This document shows positions 13,401 through 26,570 of a DNA stretch of 64,000 bases, piece by piece. Below the pieces are notes generated by a model. The model worked only from the letters and a program-made list of their open reading frames with translations. It was not told the origin of the DNA and searched no databases. The position numbers and the translations under genes are program-made. Position 1 is the stretch's first letter. Every line of letters begins with the position of its first letter. Source of the stretch: Chrysomallon squamiferum (Eukaryota > Mollusca > Gastropoda > Neomphalida > Peltospiridae); NCBI GenBank assembly GCA_012295275.1, contig CM022670.1, positions 248,001 to 312,000 of the forward strand. The letters are read 5' to 3'.

Positions 13401-14639
13401 TCAATCATCAAACTGATTTCACTTCATTAAGATGATATCAATTTTCATTTAGGAAATGGCGCCAGTAGACCTACAGTTTTCAGAAAATAGGTAATATTTG
13501 GACTCCAGGGCATGACCTGGACTGCTGCCTGGAATGGTTATATTGATTTCTGCTAGTGGGGTGTAGCCAAGCATGGGCTGTGTAGATATTATATATCAGC
13601 GTATGATATTCTTTTAAAAGCAAAATGTTTGCTGGTGTTGCACGGTTTCCATTCATGCTTGTAGCAGATTTTCTCGTTTTCAAGATCCTGTTTGCAGTAT
13701 TTGATGTTTTTTTAATGAGAAAGTTTATATATATATATTTTTTAATTATACTGTAAATGCTTTTTTTTTCTTTGTAATTCATTTAATTTGGTTTAGATAT
13801 TAGTGTGTATGTAGAATGAAATAGAGTGATGGACAGTGAGAAAGAGATATATGTGTATGTATGTGTGTGTATATATAGAAGTATAGGAGAGAGAGAGTGG
13901 TGAAAAGGGAGAAAGAGATAAGGAGAGAAAAATACTGATACATAACGTACATGCACTAATGAGATCATTTACGTATCTCTTTATTTTCATTTTTTTTCTG
14001 TCATTCCATTAATTTGTCTCATTAATTTGTTTGTAAATATAGATTGATTTAAAATAGAGATAAAAGTGGGTAGTAAGAAATAAAAATAAAAGCACCTGAA
14101 ATAGAATAAAGGCTGCAGATATTGAAAACACATTTACAAAGTCCATGCTTGTTCATAAACCTGAATAATGACATAATGTGAAATAAAACATGAGATTGAT
14201 CAACAACATCCCTAGATAATTAATTTAAAATTTAACGATGTAATCACTATTTTTAGATATTTTCTACTCAAACAATTGACAACATAAAGCTTATTTCAAA
14301 GGAAACATTTAGATAAAGAAAAGCTGATAAGCCATGCAGTGTAAGTTATTATGTATTTAGAATCACCCAAATAGTATCTCCCCATTATAAATCAAACAAA
14401 TGTTTCATTGAAATTTTCAAAACTACCTAATATTCATAATGGTATATATTTAAAATGAAAAAACAAACCCAAAACCTTTTTCTTATTTTATTTATTTTAT
14501 TTTATTATTTTTTTTTTCAATTTAATTTTCAGTCAGTTATGTATTCAATGACAAATGGCTTTAATTGGTTTGAAATTACTTTCAAATGTCTAAACAGTTT
14601 TGCCAATATATTAGTTTATTTTTGTCATTAGACATCATC

Positions 14640-15140
14640 AGCAGGAATTCCATAAACCGTTACCAACTACAATAGTTTTGTGGTGCCAGCGTGGCCAAAC
14701 GGCTGGCTGTTGGCCATTGTAAGGTCATCTATCAGATAAGTAATTGCTCAATTATGGCAGAATCTAATCTTTCAAAGATAACTGCACTGTGTAAATTTGA
14801 AATTTGACCAACCTTGGAGCAATTTGTCTGATGGTGACTCCAAGAGTGAAATAAATTTGGATGTTGCCATTAACTGCGACAGAGCAATATATGGTTCCCC
14901 CAAGTCAGCTCAGTAGATCACTAATATGTTTATGTTTCTGTGACTGACACTGGAGATGAAGCAGCCAGGCTGGGGAATTCAGCAAATCAGTGTCTTGACT
15001 GCTTCAGAAACAGTCAGTAGAGATAGAGTAGAAAATACCTGATCAAGTGCAGCAGAGATGTAAATACCTCTGTCAGGTGTACTCCATGTTTATCACCTGT
15101 GTTTGTAGTGTTACCACCTTTATTACCTGCAGTTACAGTG
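14640..15140. promoter_or_regulatory. Less AT-rich island, candidate conserved non-coding element
   Basis: A block with mixed composition and no simple repeats (for example GTGGTGCCAGCGTGGCCAAA near 14681) stands between AT-rich flanks. Stops occur in all forward frames, so it is unlikely to be coding. Genes for neuronal adhesion proteins often have conserved elements in large 5' introns; that role is an inference here. Confidence 0.25.
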
Positions 15141-15144
15141 TAAT

Positions 15145-15210
15145 CACTTTTATACCTGGAAGGTTCTGAGATCAAATCTCTTTATTGATCAGAAAAATTT
15201 GGGGCAACTA

Positions 15211-15242
<32 letters not shown>

Positions 15243-15375
15243 TGATCAGATTTATAGGTGTAAGGTTTTGGGATCAAAATCCCTTTACCCACCACAGAGA
15301 TTAATTAAAAAAAAATTGGATCACATTAACAACTGTAAGATTCTGAGTTCAAATTCTTTCATCCCCAGTTTTATG
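15145..15375 (+). mobile_element. Three successive SINE-like B-box segments
   Basis: AAGGTTCTGAGATCAAATCTC-like text (quoted in part: GGTTCTGAGATCAAATCTC) occurs near 15161, GGTTTTGGGATCAAAATCCC near 15262, and GATTCTGAGTTCAAATTC near 15331. Each resembles the tRNA T-arm. A T run (15211-15237) separates the first two. Probably clustered or tandemly duplicated pieces of the same SINE family as the copy at 3421. Confidence 0.5.
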
Positions 15376-15510
15376 TGAAGATAAGAACTACTTTTCTTAA
15401 CTTATGAATCACATTTTTCTTTCCACAATTTTATAAGTAGATAATTAAAATACCAGTTTTCTTCTTTATTTAAAACTTTTTTTGTTGCTGAATATTTACA
15501 AACACATACA

Positions 15511-15519
15511 GCTTAAAAA

Positions 15520-15586
<67 letters not shown>

Positions 15587-15590
15587 AAAA
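15511..15590. repeat. Poly-A and TA repeat block
   Basis: Two A-runs (15515-15537 and 15556-15571) each followed by a TA-dinucleotide stretch, so a duplicated A(n)(TA)n unit. A similar A(n)(TA)n occurs at 34020-34060. Confidence 0.9.
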
Positions 15591-18500
15591 GACTAAACAT
15601 TCTATTTGTTGCCTGAAAAATTGTATTTCTTTATCTTTTTATAGTGATTTTTTAACTGATGCAATATGCCACATCTGTTCTGCATGAACACCAGACATCT
15701 TGATTCCATGTCCTGTTTGAAGTTAATTGTAAATAAGCATGAAGTTGATGATTAATATCAAACTAAATGAGGCAAAAAATTGTATTACACAAATAGTGGA
15801 CAGAACCAGTTAAGTTTTATTTACTCTGCTTTGCCATTAGCTATAAAATTTGTTTTCCTGTTTTTGTTTTAGTATACTGAATACTTCTGTTTGTTTTTAT
15901 TTTACTTTTTAAAAATGTATTTGATAGATTTAATTTCATGTGTTACTCATAAATATTACATTATCTTTTTCAAATCTTAAATAAATTTTTATTTACATTT
16001 AATTGTTTTCTTACACAAGTATAAATTTGCATATTTATTACTGATTTCAATTGTTATGGGGTTTTTTGTTGGTTTTTATATTGGTAATTTGAAACTCTTG
16101 GTTTAATAATTAAAAAAAAAAAAATTGTAATAACTATATTATTTTTGTTTTCCCTTTCTATCTAAATATTACTTATCTGTTTTATTAATGATTTCTTTAT
16201 GGATGATTTTCTTTTCCAGCTATAAACTTGTCTTCACTTAATAATGCATAATTTATATTACATTCCTTGATAGGGTATATTATATATTTTTATTGCCTTT
16301 GTAGGTAATTTACTTATCACCTATTACATTACCTTTGTCAATTATTGTGTACTTCAGTCTTCTTATTCTCACTTCCAAACTTTTGTTTGTTTTTCTAAAT
16401 CCACTAGATTTGTTACTCATTATCTTCTTATTTTTTTTGCCACCATGATAAATCAACTGTTGTTTGTTTTGCAATGTAAACTTCTCACACTTCAGAGAAG
16501 TATAGTGAAGGGAACAGCATGATCTCTTTGTTCTTGTTTGTTCTTTACAACACCTTCTGTTGTGATAATTTAATTAACTTGTACCTTACAGAATGTACAC
16601 GTTTTGTTTTACAATTACTTTGAGAATTTGTTTTCACTTTCTCCAAAGATTCCATTATTAAAGGGATTATTAATGTAATTTGAAAATTTTCCAGGTTTTA
16701 AATCCTTTTTACAAGTATATAATTATGTATAAAGTGTTTAGACAACTTTACAAAAACAATTTCAGTAATTAAATGGATGTAATATAACTATTATGATCAC
16801 ATCTAGACTGTTTTAAATTCTGTAAGTATTATATTTTTTATAACAGTTGTTTTCTGGTAATAATACGTTTTTAATGTAAGATTAAATATAAACTTTTTTA
16901 TGTCCCATTTTTCTTTTTATTCAAATAATAATAAGAAGAAAAAAAAAAAAAAAAGGAAACCAACATTTCTACAGTTTATTAATTTAAATAACATTTTAAT
17001 TAGAAATATTATTCAAATTTTAAATTTAACTTGAGCTATTTGAATAACAATATAAATTATATTTGATATATATATAATATATATAGGCCTATATATATGA
17101 AACAGGTAAAAGGAAATGTTGGTGTACAGTTACTTTTTGTTGTAAATATGACATAATATATTGTTTTATTTATGTTAAAGAAATAACAAAATGACTGGTA
17201 TATCCTAACTGTTATTTATTTTCTTTTCACACCCACATAAACAATGTGCATGCAAGATGTCTATCAGTTCCTATCAGAGCTAATACAGTTAACAGTTAAC
17301 AGCATTACACCCACTGGGGCCTCCCATAATCCACCAGAACAAAGGTCATAGGTCAGAAAGTGATGCCTTGTCCCTGATTGGTGTTTTCTCTTAGAGAAGG
17401 AAGGAACTTTTAACTGCATGCTCCTGACACAAGTTTTTATTACAGAACCTTGGACCAAAGTCTGAGGAGTAACAGTTATATAGAATTCTGTCCTAAATTG
17501 AAGAAAACAAGAGACAGAGAGGGATAGGACAGTGATAGAGAGAAAAGGGGAGGATATACACTTATCTATCTTTGCTAGCAGAGAATTACAGACAGTGGGA
17601 TTGTCATAACATCTGCATTACAGCTTTACGACTTTGGTGCATTATTCTTAAGTGTGACCTAAGCACAAGAGAGAGAACTTTTTTCTTTTAAATATTTAAA
17701 AAATAAACTTTAATTGTGGGAAAATGGCAGAGAACAGCTGTTAGTCTGATTCAGAAGACTTGCTACCAATCAGAGCATGTGACAGCCTGGTTATTTATAT
17801 GTGTGACATAAAAGTCAACTGATAGACTCTGAAGATACACTGTTGTAATCACTTACACACATCAACATTTTTCTCTTGTCTCATCCTCATTTCATTTTTT
17901 TGCTTGCTTATGTAAGCTTAATTTGATTTGTGGCAGTTTTCTGCCAAAATATTTCTTGCTGGATGCCAAAAATAATTGTTTGCTTCTTTTGGATTGTAGA
18001 GTGAAATGGAAACATGATTTGCAGACCAAGATAAGCAGACACAAATACAGTGTTTTTGAGAAATTTGTGTCCACGGAAACAAACAGTAAGTTTTTAACTT
18101 ATCAGTTTATTTAATAATATTGTTCAGAAACACAGTTTTCTTCAGTGCATTGAACAATTATGTCATCTTAGATAATGTGTATTTTGTTTACATGTTTATA
18201 TGCAGACAAATTGGTAGATATGAAGATACAGAGACTTATCTGAACCTCCTTTGAGCCAATTTTATTAGATAATTGAAGAATTACGTATTATGTAACATAA
18301 AAATATACGAAAATGCATAGCAGCATATGCTTAATAATGCAAACCGAACGGGCCATTAATAGTATTTGGTCCATGTGCAAATTTTAAAGTGATCTAATAA
18401 ACTAAATATCTATTGATAATGAGAAAATGTAATAAAAATAAACTGTTTCTCACTTCTTAGAGCTTGTTTTAATAGTAAACTAAAGAATTATGCAATAAAT

Positions 18501-19439
18501 AAACTGATAAAAAGAATCTTACACTTATCAAAGTATAAATTTAAATTAAAGGAGCCATTTGTAATGTCTTACAATTTGTTTTAATAATATTAGTTGGCAG
18601 AAAAATAATGTAGCAACACAGAAATATGACAAATTACTTAACTAACTCATCTAAAGAGATATAAAATAACATAACAAAGAAATAGTGAGCCATTTCTATT
18701 TTCTTAAAACTAGTCTTTGATAACAGATTAAAGAATTAAACAAAGACTAAATTAAAGAGATATACCTATTAATAATATATTATAGTACAAAGGGATATAA
18801 AGATGAATACACCTATTAGTACTGCAGTGAAAGGAGACACAAGAGAATAAAGAATATATATTATTTTATATAGTCAGTGAATATAGCAACATCTTACATT
18901 AGAAGAAGATGTGAAGGAATTAGATAGTTTACACATGTATTTAATAATGATGGTAGTAATAATAATAATAATAATAGTAATAATAGTAATTTTCAGTAAT
19001 AATAATTGTAGTAGTAGTTGTAGTAGTAGTAGTAGTAGTAATTCCCAAAACCAAAGAATCTTTTTACATAAGGATTTAACAACAAAAAGCCAAATTGTGA
19101 ATGATAGCTAGAATCTGAACTTTCAGTTCCAGTTTGTTTGTTCTTCAGTATGGGGACATTTGTTTGTTGAATTTTATTTTGAAACACATTCACATGAATG
19201 CAGGCTTAATGAATGACAGTGCAGAATAACTGGTAGTCAAAACATTGATTAGTGTAGTCATAATACAGATACCATTATTTAATACACAGCAGAGTAGGTG
19301 AAATGTCCAGTAGAATGTGAACAACACTAACAAGAACATTTTTATAACACAAGGAAGAGAAAAATTCTAATACAGTACAGTTATATATGATAAGTCATTA
19401 TATTTTTTTTCATTTGCAATTGTCGGTCATAGATAAGAA

Positions 19440-19502
19440 TTTTTTTAATTTGTATTTATATATTATTATTATTATTATTATTTATTTTTATTATTATTGC
19501 TG

Positions 19503-19527
<25 letters not shown>
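19440..19527 (+). repeat. ATT repeat followed by a T25 run
   Basis: ATT units at 19461-19498 with interruptions, then twenty-five T (19503-19527). No gene. Confidence 0.9.
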
Positions 19528-19533
<6 letters not shown>

Positions 19534-20949
19534 AAATTACATTTTACAATTAAAATGGTAATTTACTGACCAAGCTTAGGTTACAGTTTATGTTAAGTGT
19601 TGGATAAATGTCTTTTGCCAAAGTTTTTCTCTACATGAATTCATTTACTTAATGCTTTTTCTGGGAATATTTGTATTAAATCTTTTTATTATTTTCCTTT
19701 TCATTATTTTAAAATTGATTTTAAATCTTTTCTTTCTTTTATATTTCTTTTTAATCTCATTACTTTCGTTTTATATTTAAAAAATTAAAATGTTCTTTTC
19801 TTTTAAATTTGTTTTTAAATCTGTTATTATTTGTATTAGAAATTTTTACTTTTCCTTCTAAATCTGGTTTTAAATGTGTCAATTATATTTCTTTCATTAA
19901 AAAAAACCAAACAGGTAATCAGTAATTACCCGGCAGTGATCCATAATATATTATATAATCTTCTGAGAGATAAATTTATTTTTGTGACATGCAAATCACT
20001 CCACATTACCTGCATGTTCTTGATGATTAAATCAAGCAGATAACAAGAACTTGTTTACCTTCATCAAAATATTCCCATCCTCCACAAATACGAAAAGACT
20101 GCTTATGTGTGTTTGGTTCACTGCCAGTATCTTCCATGTAGGTTATGTAAATCTGTTGTGATTTAGATGCCACTAATTCTGCCATAGAAGCTGTAAAAAA
20201 AGTAAGTTGCTTTAATTATTACAGAAAATAGCAGTGGAAAAAGGCTTAAAGAACAAATCTTCTATTAATGAGATCTTTTTGACGTCAGAAGAATAGATGA
20301 AAAATACATATGTAATGTTAGAATAATCCTGAAGTTTTTAAAAAAATGTTTTGATTTTTTAAGAGCTTGGTGATGTAGTCATTTGCTTCATTTATGCAAT
20401 AAAAAATAAAAATAAATAAATAATAATAATAAATAAATAAAATGAATATTTCAATAAATAATTCTACATTTACTGATGTTGCAACCTAAGTAGGTAAATA
20501 TGTAATAGTTTTTTTTAACTTTTAATTTTTTGTTTTATCTTTACTTCATTACATATTGCTTAATACTAGCCATAAATTGCTGTTTATTAATGCATAAAAG
20601 GCAAAGAAACTGAAAAAAGTAATCCTGTTTTATTTATTACACAACATCAAAAGATAACATAATTTTCCTATTGAAATGTTTTTCCTAATGTTATATATTA
20701 GTGTTGTTGTTTTTTAATGATTGCAATTTTTTTTTTAATTATCAAACACTAATGCCATAGTAAGATTATTTCAAATTTTATTTATGCTGCACTATATAGT
20801 CAAATATATAATCATTAATAACTGAACTTTACTAATTAAATTTTTTTCTTACATAATAAGCAGTTCAGTTTAAAAAAATTAAATTTGATCTGACAAATTA
20901 ATTTTCTTCTTGAATAAGCAAATAATAAACAAATATAGTTTAGACACTT

Positions 20950-21185
20950 ATTGTTATAATTAATCATTTAATTATGACATGCTAACATTTCAGCCAATCA
21001 GATTTACTTTCTTTATTAATCATTATTTCACTATAGTATAATTATTTATAATTACAGTTTATCAATGAAATGTTCTCTTACAATCAATCATCATTTGGCA
21101 GTCAACACTAGACAGTATTGTATAATTATTTATAATTAGCATGTAGCCAGTCAAATGCTCAGTTACAATTAACTATTCATAATAC
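20950..21185. repeat. Three-copy degenerate tandem repeat of about 83 bases
   Basis: Copies start near 20953, 21037 and 21120 with a GTATAATTATTTATAATTA core (the first copy diverged). Each is followed by a segment resembling CAGTCAAATGTTCTCTTACAA and then AATCAATCAT or a variant. Old tandem duplication. Confidence 0.6.
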
Positions 21186-22559
21186 AGCAGTAAAAATAAG
21201 ACCATTGGAAGGAATTTTTTGGTTTTCTTATTTCTTGTCTTACAACAGTTGAATGATAAGCATGCATCAGTACTGTAGTTATCTAACTGTGTTATTTCAG
21301 TACAGTGTTTATTTTACTGAAGCATGTTTTAGCATCCTCACAGATGGCAGAACCATAAAGCTAACACATGACATTTAAATGATCTACAATTGAGGCAATC
21401 ACCACAGCCAGGTTCATTAACACAATCTGAAATCAATTTATCATTACAAATTGTTGACATTTAAGTAATTAAAAATCCATTAATTGCTGAGTTTCTGTGA
21501 CATGTACAAGGTGGTTCCCAGTTACTGCTTCCATATTGGATAGAATTACTTTTCAGAGTAGTATACAAATTATTTTATGGAAACAGAAGGGAGGGGAGTG
21601 ATTTTTTTCTTGTTCCTAATATTTGCTACTATTGTATGTGTGTATGTGTGTGTATTCATAGCAGCAGTTAGAACAAATACAAAAAATTACAACAAACTGA
21701 TGTCTAAAAAAAAATTAAAAAATAAATAAAATAAAAAAGCATTTCATTAACTATAGCCATTTACAGCAAATAATCTGAATTAGCTGTTGTAAAGTCCATT
21801 CTTTTTATCTTCTTTTTATGCTAGGCAATCAAATAAATATTTTCTTTTGAAATGTTTTAAATTTTTTCAATGACACTGGAGAGTTCATTTTTGTATCTAC
21901 AAATGTTTTATAGTGTTGCTATGGGTGACAGGGTCACATTTAAAATGCCATTCTGTTATCTTTATGACTGATAAGGAAACATAACTGATATTTATAGTGA
22001 CTATAATCACCCTCCATGCATAGATTTTAGACATACAAAACAGTCAGGATTTACTGCATGTACACAGCAATGTGTTAGGTTTTTTTTAAAGTTCAACAAA
22101 ATGACTTCATAAAATCTTTACTTTCCCACACATAACTTATAAATGATATCTGAATTCGTATGGGTATTTTATTAATTTTTAACCAATCTTATCTCAAACA
22201 GTAAGTACAAAATATTTATTTTGTAAGTGAAAAGAAACATTTTCAGATAGCATCATTATATGCAATTTTTAAAAAAGATTCCCAAGGTTTTTAAGATCAG
22301 TTTTTATATATATATAATTATTGTTAATTAGAAATCTAAAGTTTCACTTATGATTTTAGATAATTATGGCATGCAGTTGTTATTTGTTTCTGCAAAATTC
22401 GTTTGAAACACTTACGCATGCAAATGATGCATACTGGTTCTAGATTTCTCTTCAGATTAAATATTTAAATGACACAAATTGAAGGAGTTGTAGAACAAAA
22501 ATGATTTATTTTCGTAAATGTTAATATATGCAGCAACTAATTAAGACAAGTTTGCTGTT

Positions 22560-23110
22560 GTTTCTTTTCATCTTTGCCGCTGTTTAACTGCTTTAATAAA
22601 TTCACCGAGACATCGTTTGTCGAGAAAAACAAACATCGTGTAAATAATATGTATCTTGTATTTCACCAGCAAAGCAACACATAACCTAACTTCTCTTTGA
22701 ATTGAAAATTGTTTGGTTCACTAAGAGAAATGGCCCGTGGCAAGGGGAAGATGTTTATGGATATTCCACGACTTGTTCACCATCTTGACTTTGATGGCCT
22801 TTTTCGGTTAGTTCCTGTAAACAATAGCATCAGCAGAAGACATGTTTATGTGATGTCACCGCTTTGTGTGTACTCTTCAGAGAGATCTCAGGCTAGTCGT
22901 GTTTATATAAAGTTGTTGAAAATAGCGTGTTCGGTGGGTCACGCACATAAACTGAACTGGCTGCTGTCACACTCCTGCCCTTTTATAAACAGACTAGGGC
23001 TGGCATCACTTAGCACCAGGACTCTAATCTGATGATGTCACACAAAAAGAAGCTACGTGTTAATACCCATTGTTAAAGTGTGTTACCAGCGATGGTGTAA
23101 ACAACATGAA
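22560..23110 (+). promoter_or_regulatory. Less AT-rich, CpG-containing block with a TATA-like box (possible promoter or conserved element)
   Basis: This block has clearly more G+C and more CpG than its surroundings. On the + strand a 107-codon frame (22709-23029, starting TTG or ATG at 22730) is open but matches no family I know. TATAAA occurs at 22984-22989 after a GC-rich stretch, and an initiator-like TCACTT at 23006. It could be an upstream promoter or untranslated exon of the gene at 49.9 kb, an unrelated gene's first exon, or a conserved regulatory element. None is proved by sequence alone. Confidence 0.25.
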
Positions 23111-24398
23111 AATTATCTGCCTGATACTGCTCATACCATCATACCACTACCTTTTTACCTTTGTTTTTCTTGATCAGTTTTCTATTATCTATTATCTGTA
23201 AAGGTATTTGCTTGAAGCTAAATAAGGAATTTAATATTACAAATATAGACTATTGTAAAAGCTGCATATTTCTGGTTTTTATTTTGTCTTACAAATCGAT
23301 AATACTTAACAATAGTAATGGTATTAAACCGTAATTGAAAATAAATTTTAAAAAAAATAATAATAAATAAAAGAAAGAACGAAAACAAAATGTAAATAAG
23401 TAAAGCATGCAGTAAATGCATTTGGACCTAAAAGTTTAAGAATAAAATATTTCCAAAGTCCAGATATTATTATTATTATTATGAATTTTTATTCTTTGTC
23501 AAATATAGGAAACTGCTGCATACAAATCTCTTTAACTGTGGCAAATATTTTAAAAGTAGAATGCAGCAACTGAACAGTCTTCAGAAATGTCTGATTTAGC
23601 CAGCAGAGCTGCTTTAATAAAATTATATTGCATGTACTTCACACTGACAGTATAACCATTAGTTATTATTTATTTCATGGATGGCAGTACTGTCATTAGT
23701 TTTGGAATTGCCAAGATGGCTTCCATGTTATGAATGTTATCAGCAGGGTGCGTGGCTGACTGTATGTTGATGTTGTTTGTTTATACAATATGAATGTTGC
23801 TGGGCACAATTCCAATGTGCTATTCATCACTTGTTGTATACAAATAACTGGATGGAGTTGTAACCCTGCCAATGTGGTGTCTGTTGGTAATGAGATGTAT
23901 ACTGCTTTCAATCTGTTCTGTTAATTATTTGGTGGGGAGACAGAGTGAGTGAAATAAACAGCTTGCTGAGGTATGGTGACATACTGGGTTTTGTATGAAA
24001 TGAGAAACATATTGTTATGTAATATCTGGTGTTTGTAATATTAAAAAATAATAATAATAATACTGGGGAAAAGAAAATAGTAGGGTATGTTGTATTTGAA
24101 ATGAGAAAGTGAACTGGACTAATGGGTTTGTTTATTAATACTGAAATGGCTGAGATTTAGAAATGGACCATACTGTGGGATGAAGCAGAAACAAATTTGT
24201 TTGTACTTGCAGCAGTATTACAGTCATTGTATCCTCTGAGTAAAACACACACATTTTGAAATGGGTTAATGTAGGTAGAAGAGTTTAAAAATGTGTGTGT
24301 GTGTGTGTAGCAGGGGAATGGACAAAATGGCACCCAGAAGAAATGGCACTGTGCAGATTTGGAAAAAATGGCACCTTATAATTTTTTCTTTCTGTGTA

Positions 24399-24804
24399 GT
24401 TGCTTTAAAAAAAACCTTAAAAGTACATTTGAAAATAGTTTATTTATGCAATATTGTTACATAGATGTATATTAATATATAGCATCACTCAGCCACTTGG
24501 TTTTGCTTAACAAAGTACAGTATTACATCAGAGTTTAATATTGTACATAAACATACATATACACACACGTACAAATATACATACATATATATCTGTGCGT
24601 GTGTGTGTATGTATATGGATGTATGTGTGTGTGTGTATATATATATATTTGTATATGTGTAATATTAAACTCTGATATAACACTGAACTTTGTTAAACAA
24701 CACCAAGTAGCTGGATAATGCTATATATTAATATACATGTATGTAACAATACTGCATGAATAAACTATTTTCAAAAGAACTTTTAAGTTTTTTTAAAAGC
24801 AGTT
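24399..24804. repeat. Foldback element: about 144-base inverted arms around a CA/TG microsatellite core
   Basis: The left arm (24399-24542) and right arm (24661-24804) pair with about 87% identity by eye. Most differences are transitions. The 118-base centre continues the symmetry loosely: CA/TA-rich on its left, TG/TA-rich on its right. Outward pairing seems to continue less well to about 24330 and 24865, where both sides carry a GGAAAAAATGGCA motif in inverted orientation. Near 24325-24375 the AAATGGCAC motif also occurs three times directly. No ORF is present, so a non-autonomous MITE or foldback element is the likely class. Confidence 0.88.
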
Positions 24805-26194
24805 ATTCAAAAAAAATAAGGTACTGTTTTTTCTGTTGCCATTTTTTCCTACAATTGTGTTGCAGGGGCTATTTTGAAATTTGTGTTCATTTATTTTCAA
24901 ATGGGCTGCTGCTTCTGAAATTGTTTTGATATTTGTCACAGCTATAGCTCTTTGTAAGAGGGTTAACTCACTCCAAGCTGTTTTGAAGTTGCTTATAATT
25001 AATAACAGTAGTAGTATAGAAGTTGGCTTATAGTGAGTAAATAGCAATTTTGAAATAATGAATGTCTACAGATTTGTTAGTGATTTCTGTTGTTACAACA
25101 GTTTTCAAATGAATTGCACCATGAACATCAGTTTAAATTAGTTGCAGAAAACCCTGAATAGTCTCTAGTTACGTGTTTGTTTTGTGGTGTTAGTTACCAG
25201 CATTTCCTTGCTGAGTGGTTCCTGTCAAGTGTGACTATTTTACACAAGTGATAGGAAAGGAAAGGCTCGTCTGGAGGTGTAATACAGCTTGTTGTGTCTG
25301 TGGTCATCAGTGTCAGCACACAGACATTCTCTAGTTTATTTTACTTGGCAGCTCCAGCATGGAGCTCTCTGTCTTCACACAAATGAATCTGGCCTGAGTG
25401 AAAGTGGTATTATCTACATACACACTGACAGGCAGACATGACAGCCTGACACAAGGTACAAATTACTGCACACTTCTTGATGTAAGGAAGTCACTAATAC
25501 ATCTCGTTTGACATCAGCTTGTATATATTGCATATAACAGAGTCCTGTCAGTATGCATGCATGGAAAGTAATAATCTGCCTTGCTTACATTAACCTCCCC
25601 TTTGTTACTTTATTGATAACGACTGACTCAGAATTATATTTGCAGTTATTATATTTGCACCTTTATTTGGATTGGGAGGTTCTCTGAAGCACATTGGTGA
25701 GGTTTTGTTGAACTGGGAAATACACTGTTGTAAACCCAACACATTTTATTTTTCATTTTTTCTTCCATCCATTGCTGCACTTCCAGTATTTTGAATGTTG
25801 TGGTATGTACTTTCCTGTCCCTGTGGGAGCTGGTTGTAATCTATCATTGTATGAAACTAAGAGAAATGTATATATCTTTTCTCTTGTATATCAACACTCC
25901 ATAACTGTATATCTGATACTAGGTGCATTCAGCAGAAAATATTGACATGTCAAAAGAAATTTCATTCTTTTTTTTCTTTTCTTTCTTGTAAAAAATCCCC
26001 AAATATATCTAGACTTTAATACAGAAGAGTTTTAAATGCATGTTCCTCTGCTTAGAGATAATCACATTTTACAGTTTGACAGTACGTATGTACAACTTTC
26101 TCTTTTTTTTGTAAGCTAAATTATTCATTATCTTTTTAAGATAAAACCTAAACTGTTGCCAAGTCTGAACTGAGACATGACCTGTAAAAAATAA

Positions 26195-26241
26195 AATAAC
26201 AATAATAATAATAATTATTATTGTTATTATTAATTATTATT

Positions 26242-26275
<34 letters not shown>
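26195..26275. repeat. Self-complementary AAT/ATT repeat followed by an A29 run
   Basis: AAT units (26200-26213) turn into ATT units (26214-26245), so the tract can fold on itself. It ends in A29 (26247-26275). Confidence 0.9.
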
Positions 26276-26277
<2 letters not shown>

Positions 26278-26525
26278 AGTAATCATTAAAAAAAACACTT
26301 TTCCGTTTTCAGCATTAACTTCTAGATGTTATAAATTGAACTCATTCCACAAAACATTAGTAACAACTTTTTAAAATCATTTATTTTTCTCATTTCATTC
26401 TATTTTTCTTACCTTTTTACTAAAAAAATGTTTATTATTGCTTTACATGTAAAACTGCAAATGTTTTTTTGCAAATTTAATTTTTATATTATTATTGTTA
26501 TTATAATTATTGTTATTGTTATTAT

Positions 26526-26526
26526 A

Positions 26527-26570
<44 letters not shown>
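26526..26570 (+). repeat. ATT microsatellite
   Basis: Pure TTA run of about 44 bases, preceded by interrupted TTATTG units from 26490. Confidence 0.97.

Larger units (their letters stand above)
5601..14639. other. Non-coding AT-rich DNA
   Basis: Contents are scattered AAT, AGT and CTA triplet runs (5698-5721, 8717-8765, 11484-11514), GA/TATA-rich sequence at 13830-13930, and AAAT filler. A complex segment at 6640-6850 and another at 13440-13620 could be conserved elements. No gene is recognised; frames up to 108 codons are low-complexity. Confidence 0.45.
15591..22559. other. Non-coding AT-rich DNA
   Basis: This stretch is largely T/A-rich text with a TATATAGGCCTATATA palindrome-like segment (17080-17097), mixed sequence at 17250-17650 without a credible frame, and AGT repeats at 19007-19040. 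I see no gene in it. Confidence 0.45.
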
